This document shows, one piece after another, positions 35,211 through 45,250 of a DNA stretch of 64,000 nt (position 1 is its first letter; each line of letters starts with the position of its first letter). The notes under the pieces were generated by a model, which was not told where the DNA came from, did not search any database, and saw only the letters and a program-made list of their open reading frames with translations. The position numbers and the translations under genes were made by a program. The stretch comes from Isoetes taiwanensis (taxonomy: Eukaryota > Streptophyta > Lycopodiopsida > Isoetales > Isoetaceae), in contig JAJEKV010000077.1 of assembly GCA_021234155.1 (NCBI GenBank), positions 4,951,849 through 5,015,848 of the forward strand. The letters are read 5' to 3'.

Positions 35211-36930
35211 ATTTGTCACAGGATGGTATGCGCACTGAGTCATGGGAGGGCGGAAGCGAGGCCGAAAGGAGAAGTAGATGGAGGCGAGGTAAAAGATGTG
35301 GTTGAGAGGGCGTGGGCATGTAGGGAGCGAGGAGTAGGAGGAGAGGAGGGGGGGGGCGTGGGTAGTAGAAGCAGAAGCAGGCCGCTGCGGTAGTTGTGGT
35401 TGGGGGCCGCGGGTCCGCATTAAAGAAAGGTGTCGGTTTTAAAATGTGCATCCCGCCGAACCAATCTGCGGCACCCTCGTTATTTAATGCCTCACTCCCC
35501 GGCAAGCTCCCGTGCTGCGCCTCCCGCCAGCGGGTGTGAGGTCCGGTCCACGCATGAGGATGTCCCCTTCAACATCTGGCCCCGGGCAATATGGCATCAC
35601 GCTTTTGTGTATCCGCAAGCCCGTGAATATGACAATGCGGTCCACGGCGGGCGGTGAGCCCCATGCTTGCTGCTTTCGAGAAATGTGAAGGCCCTCGGGA
35701 ATGTCATCCGTCGAATGTGTTGGATGTTGTGGGTGAGACTCTCCCTGGCGTTACGGCATGCCTCGAACTACCGATTGTAGGCCTCTCCGCTGCGCTTCCG
35801 GGAGTTCTCGCACCTGCCCGGGTCCAAGGTGGGCGAGGGCCGGGTCCCGGCCGGGGGGTGGTGGTGGTGGCTGGATGGCGTGGGAGGCCCGGAGTGTGGC
35901 TGGGATGGCGGAGTGGTCGGAGAGCTGGCGCCAGATCGGGGCGTGGCCGCCGCGTGGAGGCCGTGGGGATAAGCCCCTCAGCCGCGTTCTGCCCCACGGA
36001 ATCCCGGGAGCACGGCTCTTCTGTGAGCTCGCTGGCCGCTTGGCTATCTCCTCGCCACCTTCGCGGTGACTATGAACTCCTGTAGGGAGACCCCCGCTCG
36101 TCTGCGGGATGGTTCGCAACCCCGGAGCTCCAGCCTCGAGTAGCGAGGCGTGCTCGAGCCCCAAACACCGGCCGCCGAGGGGCGGGCTTTGCTGTTCGAT
36201 CTTACTCACGAAGATCCACGAAGGTGTGTCCGGGCCGCGCAAGAGCGACTGCGGCTCCCAGATGCCATGGTGGTGGTGGTGCCTCTACCCTCTGCCATTC
36301 AGGCAGGGCAGCGTGACCATCGTCTCTCCGCATTCGCGCTCCCTCTCCGTGTCATGGTGTCAGTGATGAACACCAGAGTCTAGGCGGGCCCGCATGTCGG
36401 CGACCTCTGCACGGCTGCTGCTTGGCTTTCGAAGTGTGCAAGGCCAAGGCCATCTTCCACATGAAGCGTCGCGAGGGTCTCAAACTGTGATACGGTTCTT
36501 CTCGACCAGATTTTGCCTTTTGAGCACATGGGATGCAGAGGACTCCATCTCCAGCGCCATGCCGACCCAAAGTGCATTGTTAGCCTCAATCCCGACCTTT
36601 GTTAGCCTCCATCCCCGCTTTTGGCGTGGCTCCAATTCTCTGCTTAGGCGTGAGTTCCTATGTGGTACGAGCAATTAATCCGGCCAGCCGGGCCTGGGCC
36701 GTGAGGGCCTTAGCCTTAGCCCGAGCCTCCCCTTCTTCATGGAGGATGACTCTCCCCAATCCATGATGGCTGATCGGGACCGTTTGTCTTGTGCGGCCCT
36801 CGCCTTTGGTTTCCCAGTCGGCCCATCTCGTGGCCATGACTCCCAAAGTTTGAGGGTCTCTGGTTGCGGAAAGGGTGCCTAGAATTGAATTTGGGGACTC
36901 AAGAACGAGGGGTAGCACCTTTTGGGCTAG

Positions 36931-37448
36931 TCAACTGAAACCCTAAGTGGTGGGCAGGGGGTGTCGGTGTGTTTCTAGCGAGCCCAAAGAACAGGAGTAG
37001 GGGGTGCCCACCACCTTGACTTTGACTTTGACCCATCGCCTTTGCTTCTCATAGGTCTTTCCAAAGCTTTGTACAACACCACACCATTTAACATGCCAAC
37101 GCTCACAATCCATCGCCACCGCTTCTCATAGATTAGAATAGAACATCACTCACAATTATTGCATGCCAACCACCGCGCAGGTGGGGGTTTTGAGGGCTCC
37201 AAAGTCCGAGGGGTCTCTCGGGTGCCTCAAGGGTGCTTAGAATCCGGTTTGGGGCTCCGGAAGGTGGGTGGGGCGCCTTTTGGGGTTTGGGGGTTTTGGG
37301 TCTAGAGAGAGATTGTAAACCCTAGAGAGAGAAAGCCGGAGAAAGGGGCAAATCAAGGGGGGTCTATGCAAGGGGGAGTGAGGGCGCTAGAGAGAGGGGA
37401 GGCGCTGTGAGGGGCTTAGAGAGAGGGAAAGAAGGGGTTGGATATATA

Positions 37449-37452
<4 letters not shown>
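36931..37452 (-). other. Probable additional 5' UTR monomers of T-LINE copy 4
   Basis: At 37190-37290 the motifs ggtgcctcaagggtgcttag, tttggggctccggaagg and gcgccttttggggtttgg repeat, in diverged form, those at the copy-1/copy-4 5' end (gggtgcctagaattgaattt, gagcatcttttgggcc). Such repeated 5' monomers act as promoters in some LINEs. CT-rich blocks (gagagagattgtaaacccta, gagagagggaaag) follow up to a T34 run. The block at 36931-37180 is unrelated filler. Confidence 0.4.

Positions 37453-37486
<34 letters not shown>
37453..37486 (+). repeat. Poly(T) run of 34
   Basis: Homopolymer after a short (AT)n run, at the upstream limit of the LINE-related sequence. It reads as poly(A) on the minus strand. 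Confidence 0.95.
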
Positions 37487-37488
<2 letters not shown>

Positions 37489-38104
37489 GTGCACGATTTG
37501 AGGGACACAAATATAGTCTTGGATTTTTGATAAAAATGTGCAATGTATAATTTTCATCTTTGTTTTGGCACTTTCTTCTATCGGATGTCGCCTTCCTTGA
37601 TGTCTATAATCGATGAATTTAAGTTTCGTAAAATAAACACCTATCTAATGTCATATTTATGCAAAGAGTCAATAAACTTAGGAGAGGTGGCCATTGAGAT
37701 GCAATAGGCATTAATTTCCTAAAGTGGATAAACAAATCCAGTGGCCTATATATCAACCAAATGTAGTCTAACTATCTTTACATCTTACAGTAAATTGGTT
37801 TAGATATTCCACATACCTTTATGATAGTAGGTTTACAGTAGTAGTATATATCTTTATAAAAACCATCCAGTCCAGCATATATCCAATGGATTTCTGCAAA
37901 AACACGTTTTGTATAGTCATTTATGTTGCTGTAATACTGCATAAGATAGACCTTTGCCACACTTGGTCAAAGTATCTAGTGTAGTGTTGAAAGCCGAGTG
38001 GCAATATATTTTGGTACTTTAGTATTACTTTTGAAAGAATCACCATTTTTAAATCATGAGAAACTACCATGGACTGAACACAAAATGTATTGTAATAGTG
38101 TACC

Positions 38105-39320
38105 TTATTTATCATGTGTAAACTTGAGTGCCTGACCTCCGGTGTAATCTTTCATATCTGTTTTGTCATCATTGGATTTAGTAACAGAATATCCAACTGG
38201 GAGTTGTGTCCCAATGTACTCCACCGATGCATTATCTGACTCAGCAGGTGAGGATTTGGTAGGTGCCATGGTAATTCTTGGTGGTTTTGTCACGCGGCTT
38301 TGCACACTAGCCGAGTGGCTATTGGTGCTTTTCCCTGACTGTCTTCTAGTATTATAGCTGCTGGAATTGTCGTTGCCCTTCAGAAGGAATGAGATAGGTT
38401 TAATTGTCTTTTCGCAGATATCCACCATTTTGCATTTAGGTAGATTTATTTTCAGATCAGACCATGGATCGGCGGCCAACTTCATGGTCATGATGATTAG
38501 TGTATCTCTGACTTCCAGGTATGAGAGATACGCCATAATACTTGTCTTTAGGTTAGATTTCAGAAAATTTCTGAAAGCTACCATTTGACCTGCAATGGAC
38601 AAGCCTGGATATATCACATCCGCATTATTAAATAAATACCAAATTGCATGGTCAAACCATGTCATGTTATCCCTGCATGCCCCTTTTTTTCCTTTTCCTC
38701 TGTCTTCACCGGATACATTTGATGAAAGGGCACATAGTTCTCCATATTCTTTTTAAGGTAGAAATCATCCCATGTGATTGTCTGATATGCCATATGGCCC
38801 TTTCCGCTAATGTACATAGTAGGATCAACGTTGCATGTCTTATCGAAAAAATGTGTATCAATACACATCTTAATCTCATCCTTATTGACAAATTTTTCCA
38901 TTTTTTAGCAAGTGTGGCAAAGCACAAGTTGGTCACCGAGATGTTTCCAAGAATGATCCACTTCCGCTGTCGATAGGGGCAAGTGCTCCAAATTTTTTTG
39001 ATCTCCAGATGCCTTGATTGTAGAGAAAAGCATGGTTTTTTACCAATCTAATGGGTATAATCGGAAACTTAAGACAATTACGTAGAGTGAAGTCAAAGGT
39101 ACCACAATCATCAAGTTCAGTGTTCTTGTTGTCCATTTGCATGGTGATTTTGTCTTGTTCCAATAGGAGATTGTCACCAAACGGATCTTCCTCTTCTTCA
39201 ATACATTCATTAAATATCAAAGGCTTTCCCCTTTCCTTCTTGATTTTATTAGCTGCATCCAAAGCTTTTAGGCCAGTAAAAAATTGCTTTCTACAAGCCT
39301 CTTCTTCTTCTGTCCAGTGA
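38105..39320 (-). pseudogene. Uncharacterised element protein (possible ORF1/Gag-like)
   Basis: Three minus-strand frames in sequence give one protein of about 400 residues. The N-terminal part starts in a Glu-rich stretch (HWTEEEEACRKQFFTGLKAL, about 39320-39250) and runs to 38933. The middle (38901-38662) has HMAYQTITWDDFYLKK. The C-terminal part (38665-38105) has FNNADVIYPGLSIAGQMVAF, a helical core and a Ser/Thr/Lys-rich tail. Composition is that of a real protein. It lies between the two 2.5-kb repeats, upstream of the RT in sense, and is separated from it only by the nested LINE, so it is probably the first protein of the same element. No family is recognised. One frameshift falls on a CAG (about 38675). 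Confidence 0.45.
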
Positions 39321-39329
39321 AATATTTTG

Positions 39330-39791
39330 TCGGGTAGTGAGTCATAACTAGAATTGATGACTAGATATATCTTTATCCCAATTGTCCCCAGCCTTGTTAA
39401 TCCGAGGTGCCATTGAAATCCATTCGGAAGCCCAAATGTGCAATTATAGAGAACTCATCTGACTTTCTGGCATTTTCTCTTTGTAAGATATATTCATGTG
39501 CTTTGATGTCCTTTATATATGACCAAGTGCAAAGTCGACAAAGATATTTGGGGCATTCGATTTTGATGCTATCTTGTAGCCAAGGTCAGCAAGGTCTTTT
39601 TTTCCATGTTGGTAAAACAAGTGGAATCGTACTTCTCTTTCCGGAATAAAATGCGGTTGTCCACCGTTAAAGGTAAACATATATAAAATGTAACAAGAAT
39701 GGAGAACCATATAAATATTAACACACATGAGCTAAATATAAAAATTTGGGATACAAATGTCACCTTTGGTAAAACCAATGAGCAAGTATCT
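39330..39791. other. Internal element sequence without recognised features
   Basis: AT-rich DNA between the uncharacterised protein and the right-hand direct repeat. Short frames only. Confidence 0.4.
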
Positions 39792-42261
39792 AAAAACCCG
39801 ATCCTGCCTAGCCTTAACCTCGGTCAACTAGCGGGAGCATCTACCAAGGTCAATCCTCACGGTAGTATTATCGCCCACACTAAAACCAAAGTCTATGTTG
39901 GCATTTGTAAACCCAAATTTGTGTATTTACCCCATATGCATAATCATAGTCCATAATTTTAAAATCTTAGGCATATCCAAACCAATACTTCCAACAACAT
40001 TCTATGTAATGCAATCATTTGTAATATTACACACCATTAATATGGTTCATACAGCCACGTAATGTTTAAACATTCTGCTCCATTAAGGTACTGTCTCAGT
40101 ATGTCAAAGTAGTACTTTATTATGCACAGACCAAATATGTCAATCAAATATGCTGTTTACGTATCAAGTTAGATCTATTTTTTTATGCCTCGCATGAAAA
40201 CTTAGTCTTATTGTTCCAATATCAAATAGTTTTAACGAAAATTCCATCATATAGTAATGCATGTAAACTTTGTCATTGCCACATATCCAAAACATTTTCA
40301 TTTTTCATAAAGGCCAGCAGCATGTATTCACAAAGATATAATCATTTCCTGTACCATGTACTGCTGTCATTTTTACATTTTGCATTCCTTTTTAACAGTA
40401 AGACCATCATAAATATCCAAGCTTAAAAGCTTATGACCAAAACACAAAAATACATGTTTCATAATGTCACCACTTAGTGCTCACATACTCTGGACTAGGC
40501 GTATGTTATGATCATAGATATCAGCATATTCATAATCTGCATCTGCCTATCATGGAGAACAAACTGAATTCAAAATGTAAATCAGTGGCTCATGCCCGTT
40601 ACTTGTATCAGCAGCATTACTTCCTATCGATCAGTGCATTACTAAATAGGGTAGATATTACTTGAACATTTCGATGTTTCTTCCTTCATAAAATCTCAAA
40701 CGTCCATCCTCAAGCTCTTAATCCAGAAACAGCAAAAAGCAACAAATAGAAGAGAAACCAAGTACTGCGACCAATGTTAGCCCTGAAAGGGTAAAGAGTG
40801 CAAGGGCCAAAAGGTATGCTGGTTTCTCGGTTCTTCACCTGGTCACCATTTGTAACCTTTTGCTCCTTACCAAATAAAAACTCAAGAATGGATAAGAAAT
40901 AGAAGTTTAACATTAAAAAAGATAAAGAATCTCAATTTTAAATCATCGTTAAATTATATAAAATCAGGTACAAAGCAACATAATCCAGCAAAAGCCCAAA
41001 GATATACTCAAACAGCGGTATTAACTGCCATGATTGCTTTCCATCTATTACTAGACTGTTTTAAATATAATTCAGGCTGCAATCCATTCCAGAAATTGTA
41101 TTAAATTGACATGCATCAAACCTGATAATCATCTTGTTCATCATCGGACTCATTGTCCGATTTCTGAGTTTGTATGCAAAGCCTTTTGAGGAAGATCCCC
41201 CCTGTTTATTCCCTCCATGCTTAGCCATATTGGCATTAGTTTTCTTGGAGTTGCACCCCTGTTCTTCATGTAAAGGGCGTTTTTGCCCAATGGCATTTCT
41301 GATATGCATCTCATCCATTACACTAGGCGGATCCGTAATGGATAAGTAATCTGATTCGTCTTCTATCAAGTGACTATCGAATCTGAACTAATCGAATCGC
41401 CATCCGAAGTTATATTCATACCCATACATGTTTTAAGTATCAGGAATTCTTGGTGGGAAAAAGTACTGACAAGATTATTCAGTATGAATGGTGCTGCCAC
41501 ATCCGGCATGTGAAGGATATCCCATATATCCAATATACCAGCATTAAAGATTTCCATAAGCTTTATTTTACTAAAGTAAAAACTTGCCTTGTGCCAGAAG
41601 ATGTAGTCAGAGCAGCCGCCATATCCATGCCCTAAAGGAGAAAATCCATTACGGTATCTTGTGCCAGAAGTTTTGGCCAGCTTCACTTACAGACTATCGT
41701 CATGCCAGGTGTGCTTAAAGCATTCCGCATTCAAGGAGTAGCCGAGGTCGCACGCATGCCGGGTCGTTCTCATTTTTTCTTTGCAGACCTATTGGACTTA
41801 GGGTAAACTAGCAGTGGACAAAAATTCGGGTCCATGAAAATATAGCCATTATATGAATATGTTAAACAAAATATTACATTTCACCATTACAATGTACCAC
41901 GTTAGTCTTGTGTACAAATGATCTATGATGCTAATGTTTTTCACAATCATCTTATCATACACATCTATGACAGGGAGCAAGGTTTAGATGAACCTTATAT
42001 GTATGAAGCACATGTAATAACCAACATTTGAGTACACATTGGAGCCAGAATATACCCAATTACCGTGCTCAGCTCAACATTAGACTATAGAATATCATTT
42101 TTATAGAATATTGATTCATGAACTTTTATAGCCATTTATATGTTTACATATCCAAATTCACATTTATTCTATCATACTAGGAAAAGTTTAAAGACGAAAC
42201 CTATGTTCCCATTACCATTTTCCATAAACAAGATGGTATGAAAGCCAAACTAAAGTGCTTT
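39792..42261 (-). repeat. 2.5-kb direct repeat C', right copy of the RT-bearing element
   Basis: About 2.47 kb, same orientation as 27050-29568 and nearly identical apart from altered CAG/CTG sites and small indels. It runs from an A-run (39792-39796, aaaaaccc) to a 20-A run at 42262-42281. As after array repeat 4, it is followed directly by flank D. Confidence 0.85.
41061..41686 (-). pseudogene. Uncharacterised protein region inside direct repeat C'
   Basis: Two adjoining minus-strand frames (41686-41366 and 41369-41061) give about 200 residues. The N-terminal half has SFYFSKIKLMEIFNAGILD and FILNNLVSTFSHQEFLILK, resembling a folded helical domain. The C-terminal half has a short acidic patch and then a basic, Ser/Gly/Asn-rich tail (KRPLHEEQGCNSKKTNANMA), suggestive of a nuclear-targeting tail. 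It lies in the direct repeat, so the element carries it at both ends. Function unknown. Confidence 0.4.
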
Positions 42262-42990
42262 AAAAAAAAAAAAAAAAAAAACCCACGTTCCACAGAGAAT
42301 ACCAAAGTCGCACATCACCCCTAAACCTGCACATCACCAACAAAAAACCAATAGAGAAAAAACCTTGAAAAACGAGGGGCTGGTCACGCATGCCACGCGA
42401 AAAAAAACAACATGTACACATCGAAAGAGCGAGGGGCTGGTCATGCGTGCCACGCGACAAAAAACAACATTTATAATAATAATATACACATGAAGGGAGG
42501 GCGAGTGGGAGTCAAGGGAACTGCCGAGAGAGGAGAAAACGCCGATGAGAACTCGATGAAGAACCTGCAAGAAATAGCGATTCCCAAACGAACCAGAGCC
42601 TCAGAAAATGCATGCAATACATGCATGCATGGAAGAGATGCATGCTCGCCCATTCGAGAATTCCGATCCAATGGCTCGGATCGATGGCATTGCTTGTAAA
42701 GATTTCTACTAGCATCTACACATTTCTCTTTCTTTTGCTTTTCATTCTTTATTATATGCAAGATAATTTGATGCTTGATGAATATATATTTATAGTTGAA
42801 TAAGCCTCAAACACATTTTGATCACATTCTTTTAAAGTTTCTTGCATCTGGAGAACACATCTTGATTTGTAAAATAAAGCTTTTTCTTTTCTATTGTTCA
42901 TTCTAGGTGCATATTAGTTATGAATGGATCTATGTTACTAAAAAAATTGTAAAAATGTATCTCAATATGCGGGAAGAAATTTCTCAAGAA
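42262..42990. repeat. Flank segment D', short copy
   Basis: A20 run, then cccacgttccac. It matches 22755-23063 and then jumps at gcgattc|ccaaacg (about 42583) to sequence matching 24886-25305. It includes TGCATGCA-type alternating purine-pyrimidine repeats (about 42606-42645). Similarity ends at about 42990. Confidence 0.75.
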
Positions 42991-43096
42991 ATATTTTGTG
43001 TCAATACATCTTAGCTGTAATATTTTATCTGTTTAACATTATTGTTTATTTGTTTATTACTATTCTCGAAGATTGCTAATTAATGTTCATGTCTAG

Positions 43097-43366
43097 AATG
43101 AAGAAATTGCACGACGTGGATTTGAAGACTATCACCCTATTGCTTATGCAAAGTCATCGAAAGGGCAAGCAGAATTCAACCAAAGAATTGAAGAGAAGGT
43201 TATGCCCAAACTTCACAACGTCATCACACAAAGCACTAAGGATACAACCAGTGCTTTTAAGCATGCAGGTTTAGCTATTGTTGTCAAAATTACTACTCGA
43301 ATACCTCTTTTATTTAAGGTTTTGATTCTGCAGTCTGCCACTGACCAAAAGGGTGCAAAGAAATGA
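43097..43366 (+). CDS. Exon-like reading frame, 89 codons, no start codon
   Basis: The frame opens at AAT 43097 directly after tctag (a plausible 3' splice site; the TAG is an in-frame stop) and runs to TGA at 43364-43366. The peptide looks like a real soluble protein (NEEIARRGFEDYHPIAYAK at its start, KVMPKLHNVITQ in the middle). There is no in-frame ATG near the start, so it would be a terminal exon or a captured gene fragment. It sits between the flank D' copy and a LINE. No family is recognised. Confidence 0.35.
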   Translation, partial: NEEIARRGFEDYHPIAYAKSSKGQAEFNQRIEEKVMPKLHNVITQSTKDTTSAFKHAGLAIVVKITTRIPLLFKVLILQSATDQKGAKK

Positions 43367-43421
43367 GCATAAATTTTGCTAATATCTAGAGTCAAACCTG
43401 GAGTGGTAAAAATGCTATTGT

Positions 43422-44018
43422 ATGGACTTGAGTCAGCCTACACATATAGCTGACGACCAGTTCAAGGCATGCCGAGCTAGCACAGTCAAATTTGCCATTG
43501 CTGAGGCTTACAGATCAAGGTGGCAAGCTCAAATGAAGTTCTGGAAAGCTGCAGTATTGGATATGCTACCCCACAACAAGGAGTTTTTTGTACATTCCTG
43601 CATTAGAAACTATACAGATGATGTGGTACTCTTGGCAAGTAAAAAGGAAGCGCTGCAGACACACCTTAATAATCTGCGCATATTCTATGATGAGAAGCAA
43701 ATGAGTGTTAATACTGCAAAATCAAAAGTTATGACGTTTGGCACTAGAGAGAGAGAGCTAAATTTACATTCAATAGGCATGAGCTGGAAACGGTGGAAAA
43801 TTTTAAATACCTTTGGCATCATTTTCTCTTCTAAATATACATGGAAGGAGTGTGTTAGAAACAGAGTTACTGGAGGCAAAACAACTCTATATTGCATGCT
43901 ATCAAGGTGCAATAGTGCGAGATTATACAGTTGGGGGCTTAAAATGATCCTATTTAAAACATTTATGGGGTCCCGATCTGGGGTCCGAGTATATCTCAGA
44001 AACTATGGAGCCATGTAG
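43422..44018 (+). pseudogene. LINE reverse transcriptase C-terminal half
   Basis: A 198-codon frame. After a degenerate start it holds RNYTDDVVLLASKKEALQTH, the catalytic motif C (usually YADD, here YTDD with both aspartates kept). It continues with FYDEKQMSVNTAKSKVM, the motif D region, and the thumb and post-thumb region (KTTLYCMLSRCNSARLYSWG). Upstream motifs A and B are absent, so the copy cannot be active. Confidence 0.65.
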
Positions 44019-44136
44019 AACAGGTACAAAAGGCATTTTTGCATGAGGAACTAGGAGTCAAACAGCAGACCCCATACACATTAATGATCAGTGAGACTGG
44101 CCTATACCCATTGGAAAGTCACAATCCCCAAATAGA

Positions 44137-44607
44137 TTGCCACATATAGCATTGGAATTCTCTAAGCGAGATGGTTGGTACCAAGATATGATGCACTGGG
44201 CCAGCGCATGGGGTATATCCGAGAGCAATTGGCCGAAAGACAAAGAGGCTACCCGTTCCTTATTGAAGCAAAATGCTTTAACCGGCTTCTGGGCATCACA
44301 AGGAAGCAGGTTGCAACTATACGGGCTAAAAGTGAACCCTGAGCCAGACCACAAAAGCCAAGATTATCTCAATTCCAACATGGCACATTATTTAAAGCAA
44401 CTGGTAGCAAGATATAGATTAAGCTCTCATAGACTGGCAATCGAGGCAGAAAGATGGTAGAAAATACCACCAGAAGCAAGGCTGTGTCAGAATTGCACGT
44501 TGCATGAAGTGGAAGACAAAAACCATGTGTTTACTGTGTGCCCTGCATATTCAGACATCCTCGCACGATTCAACGTACAAGCTAGGAACTTTTCTTCATT
44601 ACTTTAG
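44137..44607 (+). pseudogene. LINE C-terminal region with CCHC finger
   Basis: The frame 44137-44460 ends at a TAG after RLAIEAERW. Reading on in the same frame gives CQNCTLHEVEDKNHVFTVC followed by PAYSDI, a C-x2-C-x9-H-x4-C finger at the usual LINE position, and then a stop near 44607. One in-frame stop therefore separates the finger from the rest. Confidence 0.6.
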
Positions 44608-44644
44608 TGTCATCGTACACGGACTTAGTTTTTTTTTTATGAGA

Positions 44645-44662
44645 ACGGTGGAACAACACCGT
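44645..44662 (+). other. 3' UTR hairpin of the second LINE
   Basis: ACGGTG (44645-44650) pairs perfectly with CACCGT (44657-44662) around gaacaa. It lies about 60 bp from the (GAT)n end, a place where LINE RTs of several clades recognise a stem-loop. Confidence 0.45.
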
Positions 44663-44740
44663 TTATTTCTGTTAAGTACAGTAAAGACAGATTCCATGGC
44701 CTTTTAAGGTCCAACGTGAGCAAAGATGATGATGATGATG

Positions 44741-45250
44741 CAAGGCCTCCTACTGGAATCAAGGAGGGGATCCTTTAAAATGTCATTGATATGGTCAACT
44801 CCCCATTCAGATTTTACCACACATTGTATACTGCGGCTGTAATGAATGACAAGCCTATCTATGCCAGTTTTTGTGTTCTTTGCGAGTCCCTTACCAGAAT
44901 AGTCATTATGATTGAAGGCGCCTATGCTTTGAAATATGAAATACGAGTTTGCCTAAGGTTTTGAGGGAATATCGAACCTCTATACGTTTTTGCCGAAGAT
45001 TTTAGAATATGAAATACGGGGGCTCGAATCTCTACCAAAATAACTCAATGTCCTAATAAGACTGTCCAAATGACATAGCAAGAGTGAGAGGACGACGACT
45101 GTCGTCCGCCTTAAGCAGGAGCACCATCATGCGAAACTCCTTCGCCCGCTCCTACTGAGGTACTGTTGCGACGGGCAGAGTGCGTACCGAGTGGGTGTAT
45201 AAGGCGAAGACAAGATGATAGGGTCGGAATCAGGGTCTAAGGAGAAGGTA
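44741..45250. other. No gene recognised
   Basis: Mixed sequence between the LINE end and the purine-rich repeats. No frame or repeat of note. Confidence 0.4.

Larger units (their letters stand above)
31673..36930 (-). mobile_element. T-LINE copy 4: near full-length, nested in the RT element
   Basis: GC-rich element aligned with copy 1 over its whole length (5.26 kb). The 3' end carries GGAA units at 31673-31694, placed directly inside the coding frame of the Penelope-like RT. In sense order: 5' segment with an ORF1-like frame (about 35210-36918), endonuclease (about 34420-35210), RT (about 32880-33770), post-RT region (32730-32900) and C-terminal zinc-finger area (31984-32275). The 5' end shared with copy 1 is at about 36930, but related GC-rich monomers continue to about 37450. 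All domains are frame-broken. Confidence 0.85.
43422..44740 (+). mobile_element. Second LINE family: 5'-truncated copy
   Basis: Plus-strand fragment with RT motif C (YTDDVVLLAS), the post-RT region, a C-terminal CCHC finger, a short 3' UTR and a (GAT)n end at 44725-44740. Related to, but clearly distinct from, the T-LINE in sequence and in its 3' tail. The 5' end is missing (no endonuclease, no RT fingers). Confidence 0.7.

Noticed and set aside
35654-36085. Plus-strand 143-codon frame rich in Gly/Arg/Pro
   Set aside because: It is the antisense of the LINE 5' region and not conserved as a protein in copy 1.
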